From NCBI GenBank assembly GCA_038207585.1, contig JBBQZP010000016.1, positions 1 through 64,000 of the forward strand: a stretch of 64,000 bases of DNA, in the 5' to 3' direction. This stretch comes from JBBQZP01 sp038207585 (GTDB taxonomy: Bacteria; Pseudomonadota; Alphaproteobacteria; Rhodobacterales; Rhodobacteraceae). Under the pieces are notes generated by a model. It did no database searches. It had not been told where the DNA came from and was given only the letters and a program-made list of their open reading frames with translations. Positions 8,652-17,764 of the stretch are shown here, piece after piece (the stretch's first letter is position 1; each line of letters starts with the position of its first letter). Made by a program: the position numbers and the translations under genes.

Positions 8652-9531
8652 CACGCTCGCGGTAGACGACGTAAAGGCCAGACGACACGATCACCACGAT
8701 CCCCACCCATGTCAGCGCATTCGGGAAATCGCCGAACACCAGATAGCCAAGGGCCACCGCCGACACGATCTCCAGATAGTGCAGCGGGGCAAGCGTGGCT
8801 GCAGGCGCGAATTTCAGCGAATAGGTCATGCACATGTGGCTGATCGAGGCCCAGAAGCCAACGCCGAACAGCCACAGCCATTCCAGCCCCTTGGCCTGTA
8901 CAGGATCAAGGCTGGGAATGCCCGACCCATCTGCCAGCCAGATGATCGGCACGCAGATGAACGCTCCGGCAATCGCCGTGTGCAACTGCATCGTCACCGA
9001 GTGCATCCGCGTCGACATTGCCCGCGTGACCAGCATGTAAAGCGCAAAGAACACCGCCGTACCCAGTGGAAACAGCGCCACTGGCCCGTAATTCGCCAGC
9101 GATGGCTGGATCACCATCAGCGCCCCGCAAAAGCCCACGATGCTGGCCCCAATGCGGCGCGGCCCGACCTCGTCGTTGAACAAGACCTTGCCCAGAATCA
9201 GCAGGAAGAACGGCTCCACAAAGGCAATCGCCAGCGCATCGGCAATGGGCATCGCGGTCAGCGCTGCGACAAAGCAATAGGTCGACGCGATCAGGAACAC
9301 CGCCCTGACTGTGATCAGCCCCGCGACCTGGGGTGTCACCCGCCACGAAAGCCCCATGATCAGCACGACGGGCAGCATCAGCGCCGCCTGAACGATGAAG
9401 CGCGCGGTAGTGATCTGACCAACCGGCAGCGTCTGTGCGGCGAGTTTGGACGACACATCCAACAGCGGCGCCAGCACGCAAAACGCGACCATTAGCAGGA
9501 CACCGGGCAGGATGCGGTCAGGCGGGTTCAT
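8602..9531 (-). CDS. DMT superfamily (EamA) transporter
   Basis: About 309 residues, with ten predicted membrane helices arranged as two EamA repeats. The start at 9529-9531 (MNPPDRILPGVLLMVAFCVL) is preferred over the upstream in-frame start because the extra 33 residues are hydrophilic, proline-rich and precede the first helix. Motifs such as ALTAMPIADALAIAFVEPFF and AALAPLHYLEIVSAVALGYL-like text fit the RhaT/EamA drug-metabolite family. The substrate cannot be inferred. The 3' end overlaps the convergent thiN by 50 bp, so each gene's terminator lies inside the other. Confidence 0.88.
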   Translation of the reverse strand: MNPPDRILPGVLLMVAFCVLAPLLDVSSKLAAQTLPVGQITTARFIVQAALMLPVVLIMGLSWRVTPQVAGLITVRAVFLIASTYCFVAALTAMPIADALAIAFVEPFFLLILGKVLFNDEVGPRRIGASIVGFCGALMVIQPSLANYGPVALFPLGTAVFFALYMLVTRAMSTRMHSVTMQLHTAIAGAFICVPIIWLADGSGIPSLDPVQAKGLEWLWLFGVGFWASISHMCMTYSLKFAPAATLAPLHYLEIVSAVALGYLVFGDFPNALTWVGIVVIVSSGLYVVYRERVTARALRATAALTTAP

Positions 9532-9979
9532 GCGCTCTGGTAGCGGGGAAGGCGGGGGGCTGTCCAGAGGGTGCAAGCGATGCAGAAAAATTGCTTGGAT
9601 TTTTGCCCGTTTGACGTAGTGTAGCAGCATTCAGGGCGCAAATTCAGCGCCCATCCTGCTGATTTTGATGACCTGTTTTATCTGGTGACCGGGAACCCGT
9701 ACATGGCGACATCCTGTCAATATTTCAAAAGTACGCGCCGCAACCGTGCCTCGGCATCATCTTATGCCGCGCGCCGTGAACGTCGATGACACATTGCCGA
9801 ATGCGATCTGCAGCCGGGCGATGGCGTGCGCTTTTGCAGGTGGCAGCCGCTGCTGCAATCGCCCCGCCGCACCCGTGCCCCGCAATCTTTCCGCAAGACC
9901 AAGATAACAGCGCCGGTTCCATCCGGGGACAGTGTCCGGCACCGTTAGAATTCCTTCCCCGCACCAAAGGAGGCTTACA
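9532..9979. other. 448-bp divergent intergenic region upstream of RTX protein 1
   Basis: I see no credible gene here. It holds a hairpin at 9634-9652 (GGGCGC/GCGCCC) and an 11-bp palindrome GGACAGTGTCC at 9927-9937, about 43 bp before the RTX start, which could be an operator. A strong AAAGGAGG Shine-Dalgarno directly precedes the RTX start. A TTGACG hexamer near 9611 is a possible -35 element, but no convincing -10 pairs with it. Confidence 0.4.
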
Positions 9980-11236
9980 ATGGTAACGCAAATTTTCACC
10001 GGATCGCTGACCGGGCCCGGAACGCTGGTCAATCTTGGGTCGGCGGACAACGCACTCGTCGGCGTCAACGCAACCATCGCGGTCACCACCGTGGGGTCGA
10101 CCATTGTTGGCACCGGGGCCGGACAAAGCGTGCGCGTTGCGGGCATCGTTTCGGGTCCGCAGACCGCAATCCTGCTGGGCGACTCCAACACTGACGTCCA
10201 GATCAGTGTGTCTGTCGCGCAAAGCGGGTATGTCAGTGGGTCCAACGCCGGCATCGACATCTTCGGCCAACTCGCACGGGTCAACAATATCGGGCTGATC
10301 GAGGGCGGGCTTGCCGGGGTTTCGTTCTTTACGTCGGGGATTACCACGTCGATCTCGCGCCTGTTCAATGCGGGCACGATCATCGGCACGCAAAACGGTG
10401 TTCTGGCTGGAGGCAGCGGGGTGCTGATCGAAAATATCGGCACGATCACCGGCGTCATCAACGCCATCGGTCTGGGCGACGGCGCGGATACGGTCATCAA
10501 TCAGGGCCGGATTTTCGGCGATGTGCTGCTTGCCGGGGGCAATGATCTTTATGACGGGCGCGGCGGATCGGTGCGCGGCACAATCTTTGCGGGCAGCCAA
10601 AACGACATCTTCAAGCCCGGCGCTGGGATCGAGGTGATCAACGGCGGTGCCGATATTGACCGGCTGGATTTTCGCGGATCGTCGGCGGTGCGCGTGGCGC
10701 TGGACGGGTCTATCGGCAACACCGGCGTGGCGGCGGGGGACAGCTATCTCAGCATCGAGCAGATGTACGGTTCATTCTTCAACGATACGCTGATCGGATC
10801 GTCGGGCGCCGATGTGCTGCGCGGTTGGCTGGGGGATGACCGTCTTAACGGCGGCGCGTCGGGCGACCTGATTTACGGAGGGCGCGGCCGGGACGTAATC
10901 ACCGGTGGCGCGGGCAACGACAGTTTCGTGTTTGATTTCAAGAACGAGGCCAGTGACATCATCACCGATTTCACCAATCTTTCGGGCAACAACGACCGCT
11001 TCCGCATTGATGCAAGCAACTTCGGCGGTGGGCTGACGGTCGGTTTTCTGTCGTCGTCAAAGTTTCAGGTCCGCGCCGACAATCACGCACAGGATGCCAA
11101 TGACCGCTTCATCTTCCGCACCACCGACAAGACGCTGTGGTTTGATGCCAACGGAACGGCGGCGGGCGGCCTCTTGTTGCTGGCCGATCTGCAATCGAAC
11201 GCCACGATGACGGCGGCGGATATCCTGCTGTTTTAG
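9980..11236 (+). CDS. RTX calcium-binding protein 1 (tandem paralogue set)
   Basis: A 418-residue protein, probably exported by a type I secretion system. ATG 9980 has an AAAGGAGG Shine-Dalgarno 7 bases upstream. Residues 1-210 are a repetitive beta-helix-like region with units such as NIGTITGVIN, NQGRIFGDVLLAGG and YDGRGGSVRG. Residues 270-330 hold GGxGxDxLxGG calcium-binding repeats (GSSGADVLRGWLGDDRLNGG, GRDVITGGAGNDSF). The last 90 residues form a conserved terminal domain with RADNHAQDANDRFIFRTTDK and TLWFDANG. There is no Sec signal peptide, as expected for type I substrates. It is paralogous to the next two genes. No type I exporter is in the window. Confidence 0.88.
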   Translation: MVTQIFTGSLTGPGTLVNLGSADNALVGVNATIAVTTVGSTIVGTGAGQSVRVAGIVSGPQTAILLGDSNTDVQISVSVAQSGYVSGSNAGIDIFGQLARVNNIGLIEGGLAGVSFFTSGITTSISRLFNAGTIIGTQNGVLAGGSGVLIENIGTITGVINAIGLGDGADTVINQGRIFGDVLLAGGNDLYDGRGGSVRGTIFAGSQNDIFKPGAGIEVINGGADIDRLDFRGSSAVRVALDGSIGNTGVAAGDSYLSIEQMYGSFFNDTLIGSSGADVLRGWLGDDRLNGGASGDLIYGGRGRDVITGGAGNDSFVFDFKNEASDIITDFTNLSGNNDRFRIDASNFGGGLTVGFLSSSKFQVRADNHAQDANDRFIFRTTDKTLWFDANGTAAGGLLLLADLQSNATMTAADILLF

Positions 11237-11365
11237 ACGGGCAGACCCGCGCATAATGCTGTAGCTGAAAGGTTAATCAAGGTGCCAACCTGCCTGTAAA
11301 AAGTAAACAAACGCGACTTTGTTCAATGCGGTATATGACCCGCGCAACGTAATAAGGAAAACCGG

Positions 11366-12634
11366 ATGGCCACATTCAGCATCATTAGCAGCCAAAATAC
11401 GACATCAACAATCCTGCTTGCCGCCGGGGACAGCGTTTTTATCGGCGCCGGCGTAAATGCTGCCAATCCGACAAATGCGACGATCGCGGGCACCGGAAAC
11501 GGGTTGTCGGCCACGGTTCTGGGTTCGGTCTACGGCGGTTTTTTTGCGCTGTTTCTTGGCAATTCAAACGGCACCGAATTGAACCAGACCGTTTATATCG
11601 GGTCGCAGGGCAGCGTCATCGGCGATGAGATTGCGCTGGTCCTGCGGGGCACGAACCTTACCCTCGACAATCACGGTGCGATCTTTGGGGGCGGGACGGG
11701 CTTTAATTTTGGAAGCAATTTGGCAGGGACATCCCATTTCACCAACTACGGCTCGATCGGATCAACCGGTACGGCGATGGAGCGCGCCGGGACTGGCGCA
11801 GAGACGATGGAGTTCGTCAACTATGGTTCGGTGAACGGCGGCGCATTGTCTTTTGGACAATCCAGTGCCTTGTTCCTTGCCGCCGACCACATCACGAACC
11901 GTGGCACGATGACCGGTGACGTGTTCATGGGTGGCGGGAATGACATCTATGACGGTCGCGGCGGCAGCGTTTTGGGCAGTATCCTTGGCGGAAATGATAA
12001 TGACATCTTCAAGCCCGGCACCTCGATTGAGGTGATGGACGGCGGAACCGGCACGGACACGCTGGATTTTCGCGGTTCCTCGGGGTTTCGGGTCGCACTG
12101 GACGGGTCTGCCGCCAACACAGGGGCGGCTGCGGGCGACACCTATACGCTGATCGAGCAGGTATTCGGGTCGTTTTTCAACGACACCCTCATCGGGTCAA
12201 CCGGCGTCGACCGGCTGGCAGGATTTCTGGGCGATGACCGGCTTTTGGGCGGCGATGGCGGTGATGTGCTTGGCGGCGGGCGCGGCCTTGATACGATGAC
12301 GGGGGGCGGTGGAAACGACACCTTTGTCTTTGATTACAAGTCCGACGCTGGCGATGGGATCACAGATTTCAGCAATTTCTCGGGCAACAACGACCGTATC
12401 CGCATTGACGCCAGCAACTTTGGCGGCGGGCTGGAGGCGGGCGCGCTTGCAAGATCACAGTTGAGAATCCGCGCCGACAACCACGCACAAGATTCCGACG
12501 ACCGCTTCATCTTTCGCACCACCGACAAGACGCTGTGGTTTGATGCCAACGGGTCGGGCGCGGGTGGCTTGTTGATGGTGGCCGATCTGCAAGCCAGCGC
12601 CACATTCTCGGCGACCGATATCCTGTTGATCTGA
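11366..12634 (+). CDS. RTX calcium-binding protein 2 (tandem paralogue set)
   Basis: A 422-residue paralogue of the gene upstream. The start MATFSIISSQNTTSTILLAA follows an AAGGAAAA Shine-Dalgarno. The order is the same: beta-helix-like N-terminal half, YDGRGGSVLGSILGGNDNDI, the shared FKPGTSIEVMDGG and LDFRGSSGFRVALDGS block, RTX nonapeptides around residues 270-330 (DDRLLGGDGGDVLGGG, MTGGGGNDTF), and the terminal RADNHAQDSDDRFIFRTTDK domain. The C-terminal halves are far more alike than the N-terminal halves, as in surface proteins with diversified displays. A 129-bp gap separates it from protein 1, so it may have its own promoter. Confidence 0.88.
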   Translation: MATFSIISSQNTTSTILLAAGDSVFIGAGVNAANPTNATIAGTGNGLSATVLGSVYGGFFALFLGNSNGTELNQTVYIGSQGSVIGDEIALVLRGTNLTLDNHGAIFGGGTGFNFGSNLAGTSHFTNYGSIGSTGTAMERAGTGAETMEFVNYGSVNGGALSFGQSSALFLAADHITNRGTMTGDVFMGGGNDIYDGRGGSVLGSILGGNDNDIFKPGTSIEVMDGGTGTDTLDFRGSSGFRVALDGSAANTGAAAGDTYTLIEQVFGSFFNDTLIGSTGVDRLAGFLGDDRLLGGDGGDVLGGGRGLDTMTGGGGNDTFVFDYKSDAGDGITDFSNFSGNNDRIRIDASNFGGGLEAGALARSQLRIRADNHAQDSDDRFIFRTTDKTLWFDANGSGAGGLLMVADLQASATFSATDILLI

Positions 12635-12676
12635 AAGCACGGGCCTTGCCAGGCCGCCGGACAGGTCTGACGAATG

Positions 12677-12711
12677 AAAGCCGGCCAGCAGTTATCGCTT
12701 GCCGGGCTTTT
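12677..12711 (+). terminator. Candidate terminator after RTX protein 2
   Basis: AAAGCCGGC and GCCGGGCTTTT form an imperfect stem (one bulged base) around a 15-base loop, ending in a short T-run. It lies 43 bp after the stop of RTX protein 2 and before the start of protein 3, suggesting the three paralogues are separate transcripts. Confidence 0.5.
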
Positions 12712-12800
12712 GCCGCCTGTCTAAACCCTTTCTTAACGTCGTTTGCATAGCCCTGACAAAGCAGCCCTGTGGTCGTTTCGTCACCAGAAAGTATCCCGCC

Positions 12801-14018
12801 ATGACTCTGATATATGTTGATGATGTCGTCACGGGGCCAATGGTCGGGATCGACCTTGGCGCGACGAATTCGCTGGTGGTTAGCGCCTCGGGGATCGTCG
12901 GGGCGACTGACAGCGGGTCGCCATTTTTAAGTATCGGCGTAAAGTCCACCGGCGCGTACCAAACCTTCACGGTGGCGGGCGTCGTTTTCGGCACCGCTTC
13001 GATCAGTATCGCAAGCGGTTTTGTCAACATAGCGTCGACGGGTCTGCTGGTCGGGCGTGTCGACATCGGCGGATATTCCAATTGGTCGATCAACAACGCC
13101 GGGACCATCGTCGGAGACGTGGTCATTGCAGGCGGTCAGCGCGGTAGAATAATCAATTCGGGCCAGATCACGGGCAACATCAATGATGAGGTGTATGTTA
13201 CCGGTGCGTCGTTCAACCTGTTGAACACAGGCGAGATTTTGGGCGGCGTCATCACTTACGGGGGCGAGTTTACCAACCGCGGGTTGATCGTCGGAGACAT
13301 CGAACTGCGCCGCGGCACGATCTACGACGGGCGCGGTGGCACCATTGAAGGCAAGATACTGGCGATCAATTCCGCATCTGACATCTTCAAACCCGGTTAC
13401 AGCCCCGAGGAGATCAACAGTGGCCCCGGCGGGCAGGACCTTCTGGATTTTCGCGGGCTGGACGGCATCACCGTAGCGCTGGACAACTCGATCGCGGGCT
13501 CGAAAACGGCGGCAGGCGATACTTACGTCAATTTCGAGAATGTTTACGGCACGTTGGGCAACGACATCATCGTGGGAAACGGAGTCGGCAACAAGATCTC
13601 GGGCTTTTACGGTCGCGACTCGCTGTTCGGCGGCACCGGGGCCGACACCATTACAGGCGGCAGCGGGATCGACCGGATCACCGGCGGGGCAGGTAACGAT
13701 GTGTTCGTGTTCAACAAGCTGATTGAGGGCGGCGATGTCATCACCGACTTCTCCGGAAAGCCGGGGAATGACGATGTGATCATGCTGTCTCTTTATGAAT
13801 TCAAAGGCTTAAATATGGGGACCTTGTTTCCCGGTCGGTTCATCACCCGTGCCGACAACCATGCGCAGGATGCCAATGATCACATCATCTTTCGCACGAC
13901 CGACCGCACCCTGTGGTATGATGCGAACGGCAATGTGGCAGGTGGCCTGAGGCTGATTGCCGATCTGCAGGCTGGTGCGGTGGTGACGGCCAACGATATC
14001 CATACGTATTTCGGCTGA
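12801..14018 (+). CDS. RTX calcium-binding protein 3 (tandem paralogue set)
   Basis: A 405-residue third paralogue. The start MTLIYVDDVVTGPMVG at 12801 is chosen by comparison with proteins 1 and 2, which have short N-termini; an upstream in-frame start would add 34 unrelated residues over a terminator. It carries the beta-helix-like N-terminal part (NNAGTIVGDVVIAGGQ, NSGQITGNIND), the DIFKPGYSPEEINSG block, RTX units (GRDSLFGGTGADTITGG, RITGGAGNDVFVF), and the terminal RADNHAQDANDHIIFRTTDR domain. It is the most divergent of the three. It converges on sdaA, with 3 bp between the stops. Confidence 0.86.
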   Translation: MTLIYVDDVVTGPMVGIDLGATNSLVVSASGIVGATDSGSPFLSIGVKSTGAYQTFTVAGVVFGTASISIASGFVNIASTGLLVGRVDIGGYSNWSINNAGTIVGDVVIAGGQRGRIINSGQITGNINDEVYVTGASFNLLNTGEILGGVITYGGEFTNRGLIVGDIELRRGTIYDGRGGTIEGKILAINSASDIFKPGYSPEEINSGPGGQDLLDFRGLDGITVALDNSIAGSKTAAGDTYVNFENVYGTLGNDIIVGNGVGNKISGFYGRDSLFGGTGADTITGGSGIDRITGGAGNDVFVFNKLIEGGDVITDFSGKPGNDDVIMLSLYEFKGLNMGTLFPGRFITRADNHAQDANDHIIFRTTDRTLWYDANGNVAGGLRLIADLQAGAVVTANDIHTYFG

Positions 14019-14021
14019 CGC

Positions 14022-15401
14022 TCAGCAGTTCGGCACGTTCACAGCCAACCCGCCCAACGAGGTTTCCTTGTATTTCTCGTGCATGTCCGCGCCCGTCTGG
14101 CGCATGGTCTCGATACAGGCGTCAAGGCTGACCAGATGCTGCCCGTCTCCGCGCAAGGCAAGGCTGGCCGCCGACACCGCCTTGATCGCACCCAGCCCGT
14201 TACGCTCGATACAGGGCACCTGAACCAGCCCCTTGACTGGGTCGCAGGTCATGCCAAGGTGATGCTCCAAGGCGATTTCTGCGGCGTTTTCAACTTGTTC
14301 GGGGGTGCCGCCCAGCACGGCGCACAATCCGGCGGCGGCCATTGCGGCGGCAGAACCGACCTCGGCCTGACAGCCACATTCGGCACCCGAGATGCTGGCG
14401 TTGTGCTTGCACAAGCCGCCGATGGCTGATGCCGTCAGCATGTAATCCGCGATCCGCTTTTCAGACGCACCGGGCACATGATCAAGGTAATAGCGCAAAA
14501 CCGCAGGCACCACGCCCGCCGCACCATTGGTGGGCGCGGTCACAACCTGCCCCCCGGCCGCGTTTTCCTCGTTCACGGCCATGGCGTAAAGCGACATCCA
14601 GTCGTTGATCGTGTGCGGTGCGGTCATGTTCAGCCCGCGTTCGGCCAGCAGCGCATCGTGGATGCCCTTTGCCCTGCGCCGCACCTTCAGCCCACCGGGC
14701 AGGATGCCTGTTCCCGCCATGCCGCGCGTGATGCAATCGTTCATCACAGCCCAGATGCGGGCAATGCCGCCGTCCAGTTCGGCAGGGGTTCGGAACGCAA
14801 GTTCATTCGCCCGCTTCATCGCCGCGATGGAAAGCCCCGACGCCGCAGCCATCCGCAGCATTTCAGCTGCCGTATCAAACGGATAGGGGCAATTTGCGGG
14901 CGCAGATTTCTTGCCCGATTGTGCGGCGGCCAGCTCGGCCTCGGTCAGCACGAAACCTCCGCCGATGGAATAATAAGTCTCCGACAGGATCACGTCGCCC
15001 TGTGCATCGGTTGCGCGCAGGATCATGCCGTTGGCATGGCCGGGCAGGGCGGGGCCGTAGTCGAACAAAAGATCCGCGCCGGGATCGAAGGCAAGGGGTG
15101 GCAGGCCCTGTGCGTGGATGGTCTTTGTCTCGCGGATGGTGGCCAGAGCGGTTTCTGCGCGGGCGGCGTCATAGGTCGCCGGTTCAAACCCCGCAAGCCC
15201 CAGAATCGTCGCGCGGTCGGTTGCGTGGCCCACCCCGGTAAAGGCTAGCGACCCGTGCAGGCTGGCGCGCAGGCCCTTGGGGTGGAACGGGCTGGCGCGC
15301 AGCGTGTCCAGAAACCGCGCAGCGGCGACCATAGGCCCCATCGTATGCGACGATGACGGCCCGACGCCCACCTTGAACATATCGAAAACGGAAAGGAACA
15401 T
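14022..15401 (-). CDS. sdaA: L-serine dehydratase (L-serine ammonia-lyase), iron-sulfur type
   Basis: Deaminates L-serine to pyruvate. The 459 residues form the single-chain version: an N-terminal beta domain (SVFDMFKVGVGPSSSHTMGP) followed by the alpha domain containing the [4Fe-4S] cluster. Cysteines in GGLCKHNASISGAECGCQAE and VQVPCIERNGLGA provide the cluster ligands. SSHTMGP is the substrate-binding loop. It follows the GST gene by 3 bp on the minus strand, so translation is probably coupled. It converges with RTX protein 3. Confidence 0.95.
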   Translation of the reverse strand: MFLSVFDMFKVGVGPSSSHTMGPMVAAARFLDTLRASPFHPKGLRASLHGSLAFTGVGHATDRATILGLAGFEPATYDAARAETALATIRETKTIHAQGLPPLAFDPGADLLFDYGPALPGHANGMILRATDAQGDVILSETYYSIGGGFVLTEAELAAAQSGKKSAPANCPYPFDTAAEMLRMAAASGLSIAAMKRANELAFRTPAELDGGIARIWAVMNDCITRGMAGTGILPGGLKVRRRAKGIHDALLAERGLNMTAPHTINDWMSLYAMAVNEENAAGGQVVTAPTNGAAGVVPAVLRYYLDHVPGASEKRIADYMLTASAIGGLCKHNASISGAECGCQAEVGSAAAMAAAGLCAVLGGTPEQVENAAEIALEHHLGMTCDPVKGLVQVPCIERNGLGAIKAVSAASLALRGDGQHLVSLDACIETMRQTGADMHEKYKETSLGGLAVNVPNC

Positions 15402-15404
15402 GGG

Positions 15405-16064
15405 CTACACCAACGTCGGATGAGTAAAGATCGTCTGCCCCAGCCCTTCGGCATTGGCGCAGGCCAGCGCGGCGGGGCGGCTTTGCAGCGCGGTGAGCAT
15501 GGCATGAAGGGCGGGGAAATCGGCGCTGGCAACATGCGCCAGACCGTCACCCGCGCCGTTCATCCATCGCATCAGAACCGCGATGTAATAGCACAGAATT
15601 GAAGGGTTATTCCCGGAAATCCAATCTGGCTGATCCTTCGCCACCACATCCTCCAGAATACCAAGCGCCGTCTCCATCCGGGCGCGGGAATGGGTCAGGG
15701 CCGCGTCAACGCAGCCGTCCCCCGCGACGCGGTGCGGGTAGAAAAGCTGCAACAAAACCGGATGGATATTGGTCGAAGTAAAGAACAACCATTTCAGAAA
15801 CGCCGCCCGCTCGGCCGATCCCGGTGCGGGGGCCATAGCTGCGTGCTTTTCGGAAAGCCACAGCAGGATCGCCGCCGTCTCGAACATCGGGCCATCGGGG
15901 GTTTCCAGCGCAGGCACCAGGCCCATCGGCTGCAGGGCGCGGAAATCGGGTTTGGCGGCATCTTCGCCCGGCACCAGAACCGTGCGGTAGGGCTGCCCCA
16001 TCTCCTCCAGCACCAGCCGGATGATCAGCGAGGCGGAATCAGGGCGTTCGTGCAAGACATACAT
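15405..16064 (-). CDS. Glutathione S-transferase family protein
   Basis: A 219-residue cytosolic GST-like protein with an N-terminal thioredoxin-like domain (MYVLHERPDSASLIIRLVLE, LQPMGLVPALETPDGP, FETAAILLWLSEKH) and an all-helical C-terminal domain from about residue 85. The E-T/S-AAI turn that contacts the glutathione gamma-glutamyl group is present (FETAAIL). The catalytic N-terminal residue is a Ser within RPDSAS. The specific substrate is unknown. It is the first gene of a probable two-gene unit with sdaA, divergent from the EF-hand gene. Confidence 0.88.
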   Translation of the reverse strand: MYVLHERPDSASLIIRLVLEEMGQPYRTVLVPGEDAAKPDFRALQPMGLVPALETPDGPMFETAAILLWLSEKHAAMAPAPGSAERAAFLKWLFFTSTNIHPVLLQLFYPHRVAGDGCVDAALTHSRARMETALGILEDVVAKDQPDWISGNNPSILCYYIAVLMRWMNGAGDGLAHVASADFPALHAMLTALQSRPAALACANAEGLGQTIFTHPTLV

Positions 16065-16244
16065 GCGGCGGTCCTTTGCGGTTGGCCCAAGAATGGCGGT
16101 CTGCGCGCGCCGTCGCTAGGGGAAAAGCGACGCATCCCGCGAAATCGCGGCCGGGATGGTGAAATAATCAGTGCCGGAGCGGTCTGCGTTAACCGGGCGT
16201 TCATCAACGCTGGCCGATGCTGGGGAACAGCTTCGGGGGATGCG

Positions 16245-16829
16245 ATGCGGATGTTCTGGGTTCTGGTGGCGCTGTGTGCGCTGATCGGTGGCATGGTGCG
16301 GGCGGACGTGCCCGCGCCCGATGTGGCGCGGATCACGGCGGCTTTGCCCAAGGCGGTTCTGAAACAGATTCAGACCGGGGCGGAACGCTATGTCTCGGAT
16401 GCGGCCGGGGTAATTTATGGCTATGGCGGGGACGGTGCCATTGATGCGGCCGGTCTGGAAAATCTGGTTGCGATCAACCGCGCGAAACTGTGCGCCCGCG
16501 ATCTGGGCCGGATGCTGACCGCCGATCTGGATGGCGACGGCGCGGTGACGGGGGCCGAGGCGACGACGCTGGGGGCATCGCTTTCGGCGCGCGACCGGGG
16601 GCGGCTGCAACGGGCGCAGACGGCGGCGGATGCGAACGGCGACGGTGCGGCCAGCCCTGACGAATTGCGCGCAGCGTCCGGTGCGGCCGCGCTTGCCGGC
16701 TATTCCGACCAGGATGCCGCCGCCGACCGTGCGCTTTTACTGCTTGATCTGGACGGCGATGCGCGGGTTACGCTGGACGAAGTGCTGCGCGCTGTTCAGG
16801 CACTGCAACTGGCGGCCAAGGCGGGTTAG
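16245..16829 (+). CDS. Exported EF-hand calcium-binding protein
   Basis: A 194-residue protein starting MRMFWVLVALCALIGGMVRA, a Sec signal peptide with a probable cleavage after VRA. Three clear EF-hand loops follow: DLDGDGAVTGAE, DANGDGAASPDE and DLDGDARVTLDE, so it should bind calcium in the periplasm or on the surface. The start at 16245 has GGGGG 5 bases upstream and directly opens the signal peptide. Upstream in-frame codons add only non-conserved text. No partner is indicated. The 146 bp to rpiA hold nothing recognisable. Confidence 0.85.
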   Translation: MRMFWVLVALCALIGGMVRADVPAPDVARITAALPKAVLKQIQTGAERYVSDAAGVIYGYGGDGAIDAAGLENLVAINRAKLCARDLGRMLTADLDGDGAVTGAEATTLGASLSARDRGRLQRAQTAADANGDGAASPDELRAASGAAALAGYSDQDAAADRALLLLDLDGDARVTLDEVLRAVQALQLAAKAG

Positions 16830-16975
16830 GGCGCGGGGCGGGCGAATGCGACCGGACCGGACGGCCCGACGGAGCTCAACAGGCGCAGGAAAGGGCGCTG
16901 GCGGATCAATTGCCCCCTCGCACTGGCGGACGGGTTTGCCTATAACCCCTGCACCAGCGCGAAGGAGCCCGCCCC

Positions 16976-17764
16976 ATGCCCGCCGATCTTTCCCCCATCG
17001 ACACGGCCAAATTCGTGGCCGCCAAGCGCGCGGTGGAATTCATTCAGCCCGGCATGCGCGTGGGCCTTGGCACCGGATCGACCGCCGCCTGGATGGTGCG
17101 TTGTCTGGGCGAGCGGGTCCGCGAAGAAGGCTTGCGTGTCACCGGGGTTCCGACCTCCAGCCGCACGGCGGATCTGGCACGTCAGGTGGGTATTCCCATC
17201 ATGTCGCTGGATGAGGCAAAATGGCTGGACCTGACCATCGACGGGGCCGACGAATTTGATGGCAACCTGAACCTGATCAAGGGCGGTGGCGCGGCGCTGT
17301 TGCAGGAAAAGATCGTGGCGACGGCCAGTGACCAGATGATCGTGATCGCTGATGCGGCGAAAGAGGTCGGCACCTTGGGGGCCTTTCCCCTTCCGGTCGA
17401 GGTGATCCCCTTTGGCTGGCAGACGACCAAGGCGCTGCTAGAGGAAACGCTGGTCAGCCTTGATGTGCTGTCGCGCGACTGCAGCCTGCGCATGAACGGC
17501 GACAGTCCGCTGATCACGGACGAGGCGAATTACATCGTCGACCTGCATCTGAAACGCATCGGTAATCCGCGCCAGTTGGCGCTGGTGCTGAACCAGATCC
17601 CCGGTGTGGTGGAAAACGGGCTTTTCATCGACATTTGCGATATCGTCATCGTCGGTCACGGCGACGGGCGGGTGACGGTGCGCGACATCAACGCAGGCTC
17701 CAGCGCCGATGAGCAGGTCGAGTTTCAGCCGACCGACAACATTTTTGCAGACACAGGCGAATGA
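16976..17764 (+). CDS. rpiA: Ribose-5-phosphate isomerase A
   Basis: Interconverts ribose 5-phosphate and ribulose 5-phosphate in the pentose phosphate pathway. The 262 residues include GTGSTAAWMV (phosphate loop), TSSRTADLA, DLTIDGADEFD (catalytic Asp region) and the KGGGAALLQEKIVA motif with the catalytic Glu and Lys. The length is normal with a short C-terminal extension. The stop overlaps the gor start by four bases (ATGA), so the two are translationally coupled. Pairing an NADPH-linked pathway gene with glutathione reductase makes sense in redox supply. Confidence 0.96.
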   Translation: MPADLSPIDTAKFVAAKRAVEFIQPGMRVGLGTGSTAAWMVRCLGERVREEGLRVTGVPTSSRTADLARQVGIPIMSLDEAKWLDLTIDGADEFDGNLNLIKGGGAALLQEKIVATASDQMIVIADAAKEVGTLGAFPLPVEVIPFGWQTTKALLEETLVSLDVLSRDCSLRMNGDSPLITDEANYIVDLHLKRIGNPRQLALVLNQIPGVVENGLFIDICDIVIVGHGDGRVTVRDINAGSSADEQVEFQPTDNIFADTGE

